64,000 nt of DNA from Cladophialophora immunda (GCF_000835495.1 NW_015622543.1:2338806-2402805), one strand, 5' to 3'; shown: positions 1-11,096, counted from the first letter of the stretch. The notes: a model not told the origin generated them from the sequence alone. Numbers and translations are program-made.

Positions 1-492
1 GTTGAGAACAGGCAGTTTGAGACAGTAGACGTTGTTTAATCGATGCTGTTGTAAAGCATTTACAGGTGTGCAAGTGCGCACAGTTTACGCGTTAAGTGGC
101 ATTCCTGTAGCGTGATAATCTCGCGTTGTATGAGAGAAATAGAGATAGTTAAGGTGTATTTTAGTGCTATAGACGAAACACATTCCTCATATAAATTACT
201 AGGCGCTAGCATTATAGCGTACTTTTTTAGTACGTTGGGGGCCAAGTAAATTCGGTATTATATCGAATCTTCGGTTTCAGAACGTTTATTCTTTCGTCAA
301 GGAATAGATTTCACGTATTTTACCATCACTGGTCCTGGCGACTGTAAACAAATCAGTCAACTTTCACTCTACCAATTCAACCACTATCTTCTCTATACCG
401 TTCAGTAAAACTGCTTACGAGTATCATCTTTGCATGGTCTTTGTACCATTAGCAATAATTGTAATGGCATAATCAGTATTGGACTCACCACC
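1..492. other. Upstream intergenic region, AT-rich
   Basis: This stretch has no convincing gene. It is visibly richer in A and T than the rest of the window, especially over bases 60-300, where an open frame of 61 codons on the minus strand looks like chance. The last 100 bases before the first gene are pyrimidine-rich, as fungal promoters often are. Confidence 0.4.
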
Positions 493-2424
493 ATGGATCG
501 TCGAGAGTTCGCCCATCTCTTATCCCAGACACAGTCGATGATGGCTCCCACCCGAGCCTCGACCTCTGCGCACTTCACGGCTGAATCATGCCTCACTCGC
601 CCAGCTTCGGCCTCGTCTCCTCCTCTATCACCCCGACAGAGGTTCCAAGCGCATGTACGCACGTTGAATGATCAGGACTCATCACCTTCTCGAAGCGCGT
701 CCACCACCCCCCGGAGATCACCAGAGTTACAACATGTTTCCAGTTTACGTGTCTCATATCGCGAAAGTCCCTCTCCCAAAAGTCCTTCCCGGTCGGGTCC
801 AACCTTGAAAAGCAGCGAGATGACACTGGAGACGTTCAACAACACCCAAAATGAGCCATACTTCATCACGGAAGAGCGGGAAGCCTGGAGTAGGCCCTCC
901 CCGTCCAGGACGACTATGCCCTTCACCGACGATGTCTTCTTCCTCCAGCCGCCAGACTCCCATAGCCCGATTCTGCAGCCGAGCAAGCAACTACGAGAAC
1001 TGCGTCCTTTTGCTCCTTTGGCCCATCCAGTGGACGTGAACGAAAGACCAAAGACGAGTCGAGGGCCAACACATGGCCAGTCGAACTTGACGATCGAAGA
1101 CGCCAACTCAACCTCCAGGGAGGAAGATGATCTACCTGCGCGAGGATCGAAGTTTGCAGAGGGAAGTATGAATGCTCGGTCTGCTGGAGTATCTTCTTCA
1201 TGGCAGGAGCATAGTTCAATCAATAGCTGCTCCGAAACCGAATCAGACGATGATCCTACCCCACGCGCGTCACCACAACGCTCTTCTATCGAATTGAACG
1301 AGTTCAAACCGGAAGCTGTAATTGCTCCCACGCTCAAACAGCGCCTTTTCAAGTTTGGCGTCAAGGCCAAATCAAAAGAGAATGCAACAAGGGAGGAAGG
1401 AGAACCAGCTGCAAAGAAAAAGAATGGCCTCAGGAAAAGCATGTCTCTATGGAACCTCCATAGTGACAAGAAAAAGACTGCAGACGGGTTGCAAAGTCCG
1501 GAAAAGAAGTCCGCAGTATCAAGTCACAACAGCGATCTTGAGCTGCTCAATGACAGAAAGCGACGCGCAGAGGAAGCTTACGCCCAACAATTTGGCATGA
1601 AGCGGAGAAAATCCAACGTGGGCTTAGCTACAGCAACAACAGGCGACCAGGTTTCGGAAGACATGGTGCCCACGGCTCGCAGCCGATCCCAGAGCAGGCC
1701 ACTACCAAACGATAGTCGACGATTGGGTCAATCTCCTTCGAAGGTAGTTGGCGCTGACTCGGAATGGTCTGACACCCACAATGACCTCGATCATCAGAAG
1801 CGACCAAGTCGCCGGGAATTGGAGAAGGAGAACCAACAGCTGCGAGCTTTATTGAGACAGAAGCAGCAAGAGAAGACTCCTCAACCAGCATCTTCTTCCA
1901 AGCAGCAAACTCCGACCGTTGGGATTGTCCACGAAGATGACCTTTCCACAACCAAGTCCTCCGCTAAGAAGCAGAGCCAGAAACAGTCTGGAGCAGCAGT
2001 TCCGTCTATTCCATCCTTGCCGGAGCGCGCGGCGTTGAAGACATTGAGCAATGCCACTAATCAACCGCACGTTAAGAACAAGGGAACCGGCAATCTGGTG
2101 GTAATTTCAACATCCGACATTAATGATCAGCCGAAGCACCATCCGAAAAAGCAGCGTAGACGTTCGTCTGTTGTCAGAGGTGAGGGCTTTTCGCATCCAT
2201 TCTCTGCCATTCTCGAAGAAGACGAAGAAACGGGGACAGTACAAGCCCGGAAGGAAAACCAGTGCCCGACGAACGATACTCTCAGCCGGAAGCCACTATC
2301 AGAGGTGAATTCGGCGAATGAAATTGTGGACATTGGGGGAATGAAGGTCAAGGATCACGTTGCGATGACGCAGATGAAGAGCGTCCAGAGGGAGAACTGG
2401 GAATGGCCTGACGATATTTTCTGA
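493..2424 (+). CDS. Conserved filamentous-fungal protein of unknown function (643 aa)
   Basis: A single uninterrupted frame of 643 codons. The start is placed at 493 because ACCACCATGG is a near-ideal fungal initiation context; the frame extends 21 codons further up but has no ATG there. The protein is Ser/Pro-rich and mostly disordered. A basic block around residues 275-330 contains many Lys/Arg and a KKK run. A short region with ERK/AEEAYAQQFG-like character follows near residue 360. A predicted coiled coil lies at about 439-461 (RRELEKENQQLRALLRQ). A basic KKQRRRS motif is near residue 555 and the C-terminus ends WEWPDDIF. The basic clusters suggest a nuclear protein. Proteins with this organisation are widespread in Pezizomycotina, but I do not recognise an experimentally assigned function. 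The gene is real on length, composition and start context; its role is open. Confidence 0.75.
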   Translation: MDRREFAHLLSQTQSMMAPTRASTSAHFTAESCLTRPASASSPPLSPRQRFQAHVRTLNDQDSSPSRSASTTPRRSPELQHVSSLRVSYRESPSPKSPSRSGPTLKSSEMTLETFNNTQNEPYFITEEREAWSRPSPSRTTMPFTDDVFFLQPPDSHSPILQPSKQLRELRPFAPLAHPVDVNERPKTSRGPTHGQSNLTIEDANSTSREEDDLPARGSKFAEGSMNARSAGVSSSWQEHSSINSCSETESDDDPTPRASPQRSSIELNEFKPEAVIAPTLKQRLFKFGVKAKSKENATREEGEPAAKKKNGLRKSMSLWNLHSDKKKTADGLQSPEKKSAVSSHNSDLELLNDRKRRAEEAYAQQFGMKRRKSNVGLATATTGDQVSEDMVPTARSRSQSRPLPNDSRRLGQSPSKVVGADSEWSDTHNDLDHQKRPSRRELEKENQQLRALLRQKQQEKTPQPASSSKQQTPTVGIVHEDDLSTTKSSAKKQSQKQSGAAVPSIPSLPERAALKTLSNATNQPHVKNKGTGNLVVISTSDINDQPKHHPKKQRRRSSVVRGEGFSHPFSAILEEDEETGTVQARKENQCPTNDTLSRKPLSEVNSANEIVDIGGMKVKDHVAMTQMKSVQRENWEWPDDIF

Positions 2425-2980
2425 AAGACCTGCGAAGAAGCCTCGTGGAGCCAGGGTCCGGTTCTAAAGGCAAGTGGATGAAAGGGGAACATGGCAGACA
2501 GTTCTGGTTGATGAGACATGACCGTTGATTGTTTGAGGTTGGCGCGTGGTGAATCGGAATTGGAGCGTGAAGCAATACGAGAATGACATGATGAATCAAC
2601 GCGGACGAGGCCCAAGGACGACATGCCGGCGTTGGAAAGCAGCATGACTTTAGGTGATGGATGTCTACGGGGTTTGTGGGTTTGCTTCTATTCTTTTCTG
2701 CATGGCCGAGCGAGTTGTGTTCTGACGCCACCGCGACGTGTCTGGTTTCGATTTGATCGCACGAAGGACAGCAACAACACTGGGGGTTTGGATTGATGCA
2801 CCTTCCACCATGAATTCCGCGTGTGAAAGCTCATTGTCGCTGACGCTGTTTCTCTTTTGTGGCCGCCTCGTCGTTTCTATTCTTGCTCCACGTTGACGTA
2901 CATACATACAGTAGTGCATGGCATGGTATCGGACAGCATGGCACAGCAGCATACATACCCGGGGTAGTCCCTTAGCTTCG

Positions 2981-3011
2981 CATAGCATCGCATAGCATAG
3001 CATAGCATAGC
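2981..3011. repeat. CATAG pentanucleotide microsatellite
   Basis: Six near-perfect tandem copies of CATAG, with one CATCG variant, are readable at 2981-3011 in an intergenic region. It is a simple repeat with no coding role visible. Confidence 0.85.
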
Positions 3012-3280
3012 GCAGGTCCAATGGCCAGGCTGCAGGAATTGCACGGCAGCACCTAACACAGCGAGATCCTGCGATGTCTCCTCGTCCGTACCACATCACC
3101 AAGGTGTCTCCGCCAGCATTTCGTTGTGGGCAACATCGCTCACGTATGTACCTTGGATACACGCTCAGGCGCGGACGCCGACGATGCGCCATTAATCTTC
3201 GCGGTACATGGTCGAGAAGCATCGCCGATAAGGAGCGCCCTCCCGCAGCGGGTGTTTGGACCTCGTATGTACTGTACCGC

Positions 3281-3320
3281 GTACCTACCTACCTGCCTAC
3301 CTAGTGCCTACCTAGGTACC
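3281..3320. repeat. ACCT/ACCTGCCT tetranucleotide tract
   Basis: An imperfect run of CTAC/ACCT units interrupted by GCCT and TAGG units. The same tetranucleotide class, read on the other strand, recurs at 56290-56323. Confidence 0.7.
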
Positions 3321-4072
3321 CAGGGGCGTATGCACGGTATTTATTTATAGGCTGGCCCGTTGGGCCCGTTGCTATATATACTTCCGTACGAAGGACACAG
3401 AACGGGACCCTGTTGTCCAATGAGGGATTCCAACTCCTGCTGGACGGACATTCGCTCCAATGAGTGGGATAGACGCTCACATACACAGTACATAAGTAGA
3501 TACGTGCCTATTGGCAGAAAGTCCAGGCATTTTGGTGTTTCCCGTGGCCGTGGTTCGTCAAGTCACTTGGGTAGAGTACGGCACACGGCAAGCGAACGAT
3601 GTAAGGGAGAGGGTTGGGGATTGGGTTGGAGCACTCCAATATCAAGAGTCGACATCTCAACTCGGCCAAGACTGCAAGGCGCCGTGACTTCAGGATATTT
3701 TCCGTGCAGAAGGGAAAATGAAGAGGAGAGGAAAAGGATGGTGGTTGTGGTAATGATTATGGACGCTCGCAAACTTCCCATTTAAGATGGAGAGGAGTAT
3801 AACTAGATACCATATACATAATCCCATTCATTCATCCTTTCATTCAAATAGTAATCCATAGCGATACCGTACCGTTCGTCGAATTCCCGAGGGAGAAAAA
3901 GGACATCTTGGACTGGACAGAATCCCAGACGAAGAAGCCCAGAGTTGCAATCTGTGTTGAGTGTCTTTAGAGAAACCTCAACTCCTTTGAGATTGAGAGG
4001 GGGAGAGCGTGCAGACTTTCTGCCATGATACTAGATTTCACTTCACTTCTCCCTTCTTTTGTTGTAATCCAA

Positions 4073-6088
4073 TTAGTTCCAGAACCATCCACCGCCACTC
4101 CGTCGGGGTCGCTCATTGTCGTGGCTTCTACCTTGCTGTTGCGCTTGGGGGGGCTGCTGCTCATGCTCCGGCTCCGGCTCCGTCTCAGCCGTCGAGATTG
4201 GTATTCTTCGCGGGAACTGCTTCAATCCTTCAGGCTGTTGCGTTTGCTGTTGCTGATATTCTTCGCTGTTTTGCTGATCTTTACCCGAAAGGGCTCGCTC
4301 TCGGCTGATGTCGAATACATCTCGTTGGCGTGTTCTTGCATCGTCGCCATTGGGTGATTGGGTCAGTTCAGGTTGAAGGAGCGTCTGTGTCTCTCTGTCA
4401 ACTGACTTAGCCAAGGCGTTCGGGCTTGGAATGTTGACCACTCCAACATTCTCATCGGTCTCTTCTGTCCCATCTGCAAACTGTCGTTTCAAGACCATTC
4501 TCGACTCGATGGAGCCATCGGGCAATGTACGGGTGTGGATTGTAGTGAGAGTCGCGACCACAGACTTGTCGGTAGCCTGTAGGTCGTCGCTGTGGGTAGA
4601 GGATGAAGCGGCGGTATCATACATATAAGACGACGGAGGTGTGGTCGACTCTTCCTTATTGACAAGTCCCCCAGCGGCTGTCTTGAGTTCTTCCCGCATA
4701 GCTCCATCATTGGCCGAAACACTTGCGTCTGTGGTATCAGCCATAAGACCGTCGAACTCCCGGTCGCGAGCTGTCATTGATCTGAGTCTGTCGAGGACCG
4801 GGTTTCTCTCTTCTGGGTGCTCCTCGGACGGCGGGAGAACTTCCGCAGAGTTGTTGCGCCGACATTGACGGTTCCGGCGCCATCTGGCACAACGGTCTTC
4901 CTTGTTCGGTAGAGATTCTGTCGTTGCTGCAATCTTCGGGTCGGCTGCCCGTTTCACCAGCATACCTTGCTCGCTGAAGCCCCATCGACTGCCAAAGCTG
5001 CCACGGCTCACCATATCGTGTATCCAAGTCTTTGGGGTTCGCCAAGTATTCCAGTTGTCCCTATCAACCATTTTGCCTGTTTGCTGAAGGCTCAACAGGT
5101 CCTCAAACGCGTCAGCCCAAGGCCTGTGTTTTGCCATCTTCTCGTCCACACTCGTATACCACCTCTCGAAGAACTTGGCGTCAGAGATCTGGAATGGCAC
5201 GCTTTCTGCGTCTTGGATCTTGACTTTGAAAAGCCGCGGTTGGGCAGGATTGCAGAGATAGATTGGGGAGTAAGGACTGAGCATAAGCCAAGGGATTGTC
5301 TCGTCAGGGTTATCGAACGGTTGCATTCGACGGGCGGCCCATAGGGAATATGTCGTGGGCGGAGGAATGGGCCTTTCGCTCAGAGCACCGTCTTTGGGCT
5401 CGACAGCGTTGCTGGCATTGTTGGTTGATAACTTCTCTTTCTGCTTGCCGTCCCAGCCCAGAGCAGAGAACCAAGATCTGGAAATGTCCTTCTCGGTCGA
5501 CGGATGAGCCGGTGCCTCGAATACTTGGACCTGTTTGTCATTCTCTTTCCACGGGAGTGCATTATATGCATCCAACTCCGTCCTAGGTTGTCCTGCTTCA
5601 TCGTAGAGAGCAGGGCATTTTTCAGCATTCTTCTGGGGCTCTTGACCATTCAAAGCAGGACAACGGGCAGCGCTGCCTCGAGTCCACCAAGGTGTGTCTT
5701 TTGCCTCACTCCTGCTCTCCATAGAGTGTTGTCTCCAAGCATCTTCCATCGACTTCCAGGCTTCGTTCTTGGACTTTTCCAGCTGCTGTCTCATCTCCTC
5801 CATCTCCTGCTCGACCTGCTTTCGGAAGCCTTCCTCCCACTCCTGTCTTTGGCGCATCAGGTCGTCGACTTCCTGCTTCAAGCGGTCACTACGGCCGGGC
5901 GAGATGCCAAACAGGTGGGGGAAGCCCGAGAAGAATGACGAGAATTGCTCATCAGCAAAACGGCGGAATAGGATGAATGGATTCTCGTCGTCTTTGTTGG
6001 AGCGAGGATAGGGAGTCTGGTAGGTGGGGAATGGATCCATGGGAGGAGGGGGCATGGAGTTGTCGGTAGGCTTCTTGTCGTCCGGCAT
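4073..6088 (-). CDS. Conserved fungal protein of unknown function, N-terminal coiled coil (671 aa)
   Basis: One uninterrupted frame of 671 codons on the minus strand. The ATG at 6088 has the context CAAAATGCC with A at -3. The N-terminus is Pro-rich, then comes an aromatic segment (FILFRRFADEQFSSFFSGF, about residues 38-56). A strongly charged heptad-like coiled coil rich in Glu, Gln, Arg and Met spans about 68-120. The middle has several Trp-containing conserved-looking segments (for example WTRGSAARCP and SRWGFSEQG). A later beta-like block (TRTLPDGSIESRMVLKRQFADG, about 535-556) resembles C-terminal motifs of fungal proteins with no assigned function. The tail is Gln-rich and ends GGGWFWN. 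No membrane segment or signal peptide is seen. It converges with the first gene and is followed in the same direction by the questin-oxidase-like gene, 362 bp away. Gene reality is well supported; function is not. Confidence 0.75.
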   Translation of the reverse strand: MPDDKKPTDNSMPPPPMDPFPTYQTPYPRSNKDDENPFILFRRFADEQFSSFFSGFPHLFGISPGRSDRLKQEVDDLMRQRQEWEEGFRKQVEQEMEEMRQQLEKSKNEAWKSMEDAWRQHSMESRSEAKDTPWWTRGSAARCPALNGQEPQKNAEKCPALYDEAGQPRTELDAYNALPWKENDKQVQVFEAPAHPSTEKDISRSWFSALGWDGKQKEKLSTNNASNAVEPKDGALSERPIPPPTTYSLWAARRMQPFDNPDETIPWLMLSPYSPIYLCNPAQPRLFKVKIQDAESVPFQISDAKFFERWYTSVDEKMAKHRPWADAFEDLLSLQQTGKMVDRDNWNTWRTPKTWIHDMVSRGSFGSRWGFSEQGMLVKRAADPKIAATTESLPNKEDRCARWRRNRQCRRNNSAEVLPPSEEHPEERNPVLDRLRSMTARDREFDGLMADTTDASVSANDGAMREELKTAAGGLVNKEESTTPPSSYMYDTAASSSTHSDDLQATDKSVVATLTTIHTRTLPDGSIESRMVLKRQFADGTEETDENVGVVNIPSPNALAKSVDRETQTLLQPELTQSPNGDDARTRQRDVFDISRERALSGKDQQNSEEYQQQQTQQPEGLKQFPRRIPISTAETEPEPEHEQQPPQAQQQGRSHDNERPRRSGGGWFWN

Positions 6089-6450
6089 TTTGTGTGCGAT
6101 AGTGTCTAAGAATCGTCGAAACTACGGCAAAAGAGTATGAAACAGGAACAAAAAGTAACACAAAGAGGAAGCAGCGTGATGAAACAGAAGCAAGTCGTTG
6201 ATGCCTGGAGCGGCTGGGTGATGATGATGACTGCTTGGTCGTGCCTTGACGCGGGGGAATCGAGTCTCACCATCGCCTGCGGGGGACGCAATGATTGGCT
6301 CCGCGTTCTGAACGGCTGCGGCGTGGCTCGTCCGGCTTTTGCATTGGCCATCGAATTCAATAGAAAGACGCTTGACCATCATCGATGGGATAGAGACACA
6401 GTATTGTACATTCACACGGTACAGCAGCGAGCACAAAGTCACCAAGTAGC

Positions 6451-7815
6451 TCACAGTTTCGCCCGCCCTGGTATCTTCTCCCACGCCTCCTCGAAACCAG
6501 CGGATCTCACCCAGTTTGGATCACTCGTTTCCACCGAGTCAATAGCCATGTGGCCCAGCTTCAAGAACATGTCTCCTTTGATGGGGAAGACATCGTCCCC
6601 CTGGGCTTCGTACGGCTTGCAGACTTGCTCGCTGTTCGCTATCGCCCGTATAAGTTTACTGGCATGTCCGTCGTCGGGGAACTGGTCCACCCGACGTGTT
6701 ATTTCTGTCCATCCATCGCTCGAATTCTTGGGTTGATAGTTGTTGATTTCGTCGATCAGCAACTCGGGACATCCTCGCGACACATACAGCGCAAGATCCA
6801 GTCGGCCCTTCCACTCCAGCAGCCTGCACTTGTCCTCCGCCTTCAACCAGGGCTCCTCCAGGAATGCCGAGAAGAAGATGGAGCAGTTGACGCAGTGCAT
6901 GTAGAAGAAGTCGAACTTGATCTGCTTGGTTGGCTTCTGTGCGGCACCTGTGAAATACACGGCGGCATTGATCATCTCAGCTGTCTTCTGCTCCAGCTCA
7001 TCAGGTTTGACGTGCCACTGGGACGCCAATGATATCATTTCATCGGGAGCGCGGACGAAGACACCATCCCGGACTTTGTTGCCATCCTCCCAGTGAGCTG
7101 ATGTGCGGAGCTTTTCGTTTGCACGAGCTTCGTGAATGAGCTGCACCAGGCTCTTCGACGTAGTGTTGCCTTTGGCGGCAGCTTCGGCGCTGTGGAGGAA
7201 TTTCCCCGTCCACCCGTCGTGGATTGCTGCTTGGGCAAGTGCTTCGACAATGATGGCAGGTTGCTTGAATTCGACGCCGAAGCCGAGATGAATCAAGGGA
7301 TGTAGGAAGCCTGCCATCCGTCAATATCGGCGTCTGGCTTGACCTTGGGGTCACTCACCTGCAAACATTCGGTCAAGCATCCTCTCTGCATGCTCGTTCC
7401 GGGCAAACAAGTGCTCGTCCAAGACCTTCTCCCAGCCCTTTTCCTCAATTTCTTTTTGAAAGAAAATCTCAAAGTCGTGGAAATATTTCTCCTTGCCCAA
7501 GAACTGCTTGAATTTGTCGTGATCTGCCAGCGCTTCGACTTCCCGATTGTCCACCGGGAACTGTGGTCTTTGATAGGACTTGTTGATATCAAAAGCCTTC
7601 TGAATCTCTTCAGGAGTGGCTCCCAGCGCGTAAATGGTTAAAAGATGATGGGCAATGTGGTTGTGGAAGCCGCCGGTATTGAAGTAGATATGGTACTTGT
7701 CGTGATTTTCCTGTAGCAGCTGGCTTCCAATCTTGCCGGATTCTGTGGATATATCTGGGACATGGTAGATGCCAGCGCTGGCCGGGTTCAGCTCGATGTG
7801 AGACGCCGTAGCCAT
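6451..7815 (-). CDS. Questin oxidase-like protein (DUF4243 family)
   Basis: A two-exon gene: exon 1 is 7815-7359 and exon 2 is 7310-6451. The 48-nt intron (7358-7311) has a GTGAGT donor and a GGCAG acceptor. The splice joins ...DRMFA to GFLHPLIHLGFG in frame and gives 438 residues. The family contains questin oxidase GedK and the aflatoxin-pathway Baeyer-Villiger-type enzyme AflY/HypA. Family features visible are the early HNHIAHHLLTIYALGA segment, the GFLHPLIHLGFGVEF block with conserved histidines, and the late HCVNCSIFFSAFL segment. The start at 7815 has a good context (ACCATGG). An in-frame ATG at 7938 would add 41 Arg/Ser-rich residues resembling a mitochondrial presequence, so the start is uncertain. 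The exact substrate cannot be read from sequence; many members are not in polyketide clusters. It lies next to an SDR gene transcribed the same way. Confidence 0.85.
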
Positions 7816-7938
7816 GGTTCGTTGCCTTGGTACCTGGAGATGCCGGAGTTGACGTAATCGAGATGCTGAGCAGGTAGGACGGATGTTGGTCAATGGAAAG
7901 ACAGATGATGTCCGAGCAGAGTAGGATCGGGCAAGCAT

Positions 7939-8561
7939 CGATGCTGAATCCAGTTCTTCCTCATGCTACAATCATCCGCGTCTCCGCGTTATATACTCTG
8001 ACCCTTTATTGGGGTACTTGTTGATGGCGGAATCCATCCTCTGGGCAGTGAGGTCAGCAGATATATGGACTGGCCAATAGAATGCTTCGACCACCGATGA
8101 TGGGGCAGCGAATACGAAATCCGGGGACGATGGGGGTTACTAAGACTGATCTTCAATACGGAGGGAATGAGGGCATCGAATGGTCTCGATCTGCTGCTTG
8201 GGTAAGCCACTGTTACTCTATCGCGAATGAGGAGTGACTGTGGCCTGGAGCTCGGCTTCTATTCATTCCGAGTCCGTCCAACTCGAATCTATCTGCGTCT
8301 GTCTGCCGGGATATCCATGGCCTGGTAAGTAGTGGCAAACCCGACCATCATAGGAGCTGCATGCGGTGTCCATAAAGTGTTTCAAGGTCCACAGAGCGGG
8401 CGTAGACAATAAACCGCATGTGCTAGCTTCGTAATACCTATCATCATTCAAGGGCTATCTATAGCAACTCCACTTTTCACCAGCCCACATTCCTTCTTCA
8501 TTCCTTGCTATGTCGGGAGATGAGCATCATTTATCCATGCCCGATCGTCTCCCCAAGGTCC
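7939..8561. other. Intergenic region between SDR and questin-oxidase-like gene
   Basis: About 620 bp separating two genes on the minus strand. It should hold the 3' end of the SDR transcript and the promoter of the questin-oxidase-like gene. No further gene is seen. Confidence 0.5.
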
Positions 8562-9531
8562 CTACGCCTTGCCTTTTACCTTACTCACACCGCCGTCGAC
8601 AATCAAATTTTGACCCGTGACAAAACCCGCGCCCAGCAGGTACTCACACGCCTCAGAAATATCCTCGGGCAACCCGGCACGGTTCGTAGGATGCACGTTA
8701 ACATCGTCTTCTTCCACAGACCAGTCCTCGCCTTGTTCCTCGGCTTCAGGATTCTCATGGGCTACCTTGATTCGCCCCGGGGATACCATGTTGACGCGGA
8801 TACCGAATGTCTGGAGGGAGACCGCCATACTCTGAGTAAGTCCCAGCAATCCAGCTATATGAACGAGTCAGTCATCGGTCTTCGGGACGATGTGCACGCG
8901 AGAGAAATGTTGGAGGACAAGTTACCTTTCGTCGACGCATAGCCCTCCTGGTTGGGGTCCGAGATCATGGCACGAAAACTACTGACATGGATGATACACG
9001 GTCCTGCCCTGCCGACCTTGGAGTCGGGAAGCTTTTTCTTGTCCTCTTGCCGTTCGACTTTCATGAAAGGAATACAAGCTTGAGACATGACGAATGGGCC
9101 TGTGAGGTTGGTCTCGACATACGCCTGCCACTTGTCCAGAACTGACTCGTCAGCCATGGTCTTCCCGTCGGGCCAGTAAGGATGTGAAATGCCGGCGTTG
9201 TTGATCAAAAAGTCGATGCGGTTGTCGAGGAACTGGGCGGCTTTCTGGACAGTAGAGCGAATGTCTTCGATGCTGCGGAGATCACACTTGGACCAACCGA
9301 CACGGTCCGAGTGTTCTTTCAAGTGCTCCTCTGCTGTATGTTGGATGTTATCTTCGTTGATGTCAAGGATGAAGACCTTGTGGCCGCGAGACGCGAAATG
9401 ACGAGCCATAGCTCTTCCAATGCCTGGCTAAATGTAAGTACTCTTTCGAGCCGGACAGCCGAGTATGGGAGGAGGAGGACTGTACCTTGCCCGGCACCGC
9501 TTATTACGATTCTCGACTGGCCTTCCAACAT
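8562..9531 (-). CDS. Short-chain dehydrogenase/reductase (SDR, classical)
   Basis: Three exons: 9531-9486, 9423-8926 and 8854-8562. The introns are 62 nt (GTACAG donor, CCAG acceptor) and 71 nt (GTAACT donor, ATATAG acceptor). The spliced product is 278 residues, the usual length for a classical SDR. The splices restore two family signatures: the nucleotide-binding GAGQGIGRA glycine motif (residues 12-20) and the catalytic YASTK motif, with Tyr177 and Lys181 at the end of exon 2. Ser164 lies the expected 13 residues before the tyrosine, and INNAG is present. The C-terminal GLPEDISEACEYLLG and VTGQNLIVDGG segments are typical. It uses NAD(H) or NADP(H); an acidic residue at the end of the second strand (ILDINED) favours NAD(H). 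The substrate is unknown. No signal peptide is seen, so it is probably cytosolic. Confidence 0.9.
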
Positions 9532-10385
9532 GTTGATTGTGAGTCGAGGCAATATAGGGTAGCTGGTTGGCGTGTTCTGGGTATCTATGTTGGTTCTTTC
9601 ATGAAGTTAGCAGTCTTCCCAGAGTCTCCTTTGGCTAGGATAAAGATAACGAAGGCGATAAGTGAATGACACAAAGTCGCATCATGTCTTGTTGGTATGA
9701 TAGTCTGTCTGGAGGAAGGCATGCCGAATCAGTGAATTGAGTCTTCAGTGGCCGGCACGTCACTCCGTTGTATTGCCAATGACGCAGCATGGGGCGACAC
9801 CCGCAAGGCTTGAAAGTCCTTTGAAGCCTCGTGTAACATAGTGACATTGTGAAGCCTGTGACCAGCATCTTTGCAGGGGGATCATGTATCCGGCAACACC
9901 CTCTCATGGCAACAATGACCAACTGCACACAAACAATATCCGGACACTTCATTTACACGCTAGAGCGCGTAAATTCGCCACAGCACCGTGTCTGATAATG
10001 ACGGACCCGATGCCTAGGAGCACATCTCGCCGTCGCATAGCGTCCATAGACAGTAACCCTGGCGAATAGTCAGAGACAATGTCAAGCAACATTCTATGGG
10101 GTCAACTTCAGGATACCTTCCACTGCAAAGGCTTGTCCTTTGTGTCTCAAGGATGGCGCAGTTGTCCGCCCCAAACAATCTTCCGCTTCTGGGATGGTCG
10201 GCAGTCAAAGACGTCATTGGCGCCGGCATTCAGAAAGCAGATTGACCTCTGGACTGAACATTGTCAGAACGGCATCGTCGCTCTGCCCCCAACATCAGGC
10301 GAGAGGCCAAATGCCCCCGGCCGCCATCAGAATCAATCTTCGGTCGATGTCCCTTTTCTCAGGATTGATCGCAGCCACGAGGAAA
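9532..10385. other. Divergent promoter region between SDR and methyltransferase-like gene
   Basis: About 850 bp between divergently transcribed genes. The frame of the downstream gene stays open back to 10140 without a convincing ATG in good context before 10386. No separate gene is supported. Confidence 0.4.
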
Positions 10386-11096
10386 ATGGATTCAAACACC
10401 ATGCCCCCAAGGCGTTATGTGCCGCAGAGTCCAGATGGACCTTTTCCTTATTCCCAGGAAGACCTCACTCCCATGGAGCCAGGGGACGACTCGAGCTTTT
10501 ATGCTGCTCCGCGGTTTGTAACACATATTGACGCCAATGCCATCAACAACGTGCGCAACTATTATGCGCAGGTCTTGCCCCGCAAAGGACGGATATTGGA
10601 CTTTTGTTCCAGCTGGATTTCACATTATCCGACCGAGGTCACCAAGGCAGCATCGTCAGGGGAAGTCGAGGTGCTAGGGATGGGCATGAATCGCGCTGAG
10701 CTGAGCAAGAATCCTGTATTGACACACTGGTCGGTGCAAGATCTCAACGAAGATCCAGAAGTCCACTTACCTGGTCCGGCCGTGGGAAAGTTGGATGCAT
10801 CGACATGTGTGGTGTCCATCGACTACCTGACAAAGCCAGTTGAAGTTCTGCAGAGTATTCGACGACAGACCAACCAGGGTGGAAGGGTGCATCTGGTCAT
10901 TTCCAACCGGTGCTTTCCCACCAAAGTGGTCGGAAGGTGGCTCAAGATCGACGAAGACGAGAGGCTCAACATGGTTGGGGACTATCTGTGGTGGAGCGGA
11001 TGGCGCAATATTGAGATCCAGACGCTGGTGGAAGGCTCATTCATGACAGATCCGCTGTGGGTGGTGAGAGGTGAGAACATCGAGGCCGCTGGTTGA
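10386..11096 (+). CDS. SAM-dependent methyltransferase-like protein (236 aa)
   Basis: A single-exon frame of 236 codons from an ATG with good context (AAAATGG). The protein has a Rossmann-type methyltransferase layout: motif I-like strand GRILDFCSSWISHYP at about residues 61-75, then an acidic turn-like VEVLGMGMN, a strand TCVVSIDYLT at about 140-149 in the place of motif IV, and a late aromatic strand-rich tail (DYLWWSGWRN). The motif I glycine-rich loop is replaced by CSSW, as in a conserved fungal/algal subfamily of methyltransferase-like proteins of unknown substrate. That loop difference makes catalytic activity uncertain. In-frame ATGs exist at 10314 and 10347, but in weaker context. 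It is divergent from the SDR gene. No intron is needed. Confidence 0.75.
   Translation: MDSNTMPPRRYVPQSPDGPFPYSQEDLTPMEPGDDSSFYAAPRFVTHIDANAINNVRNYYAQVLPRKGRILDFCSSWISHYPTEVTKAASSGEVEVLGMGMNRAELSKNPVLTHWSVQDLNEDPEVHLPGPAVGKLDASTCVVSIDYLTKPVEVLQSIRRQTNQGGRVHLVISNRCFPTKVVGRWLKIDEDERLNMVGDYLWWSGWRNIEIQTLVEGSFMTDPLWVVRGENIEAAG

Larger units (their letters stand above)
2425..4072. other. Convergent intergenic region with simple repeats
   Basis: This 1.6 kb lies between two convergent genes. Open frames here are short and of low protein character, so no gene is called. It contains a CATAG pentanucleotide tract at 2981-3011 and an ACCT-rich tetranucleotide tract at 3281-3320. The segment before 4073 is presumably the 3' untranslated region of the minus-strand gene. 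Confidence 0.5.
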
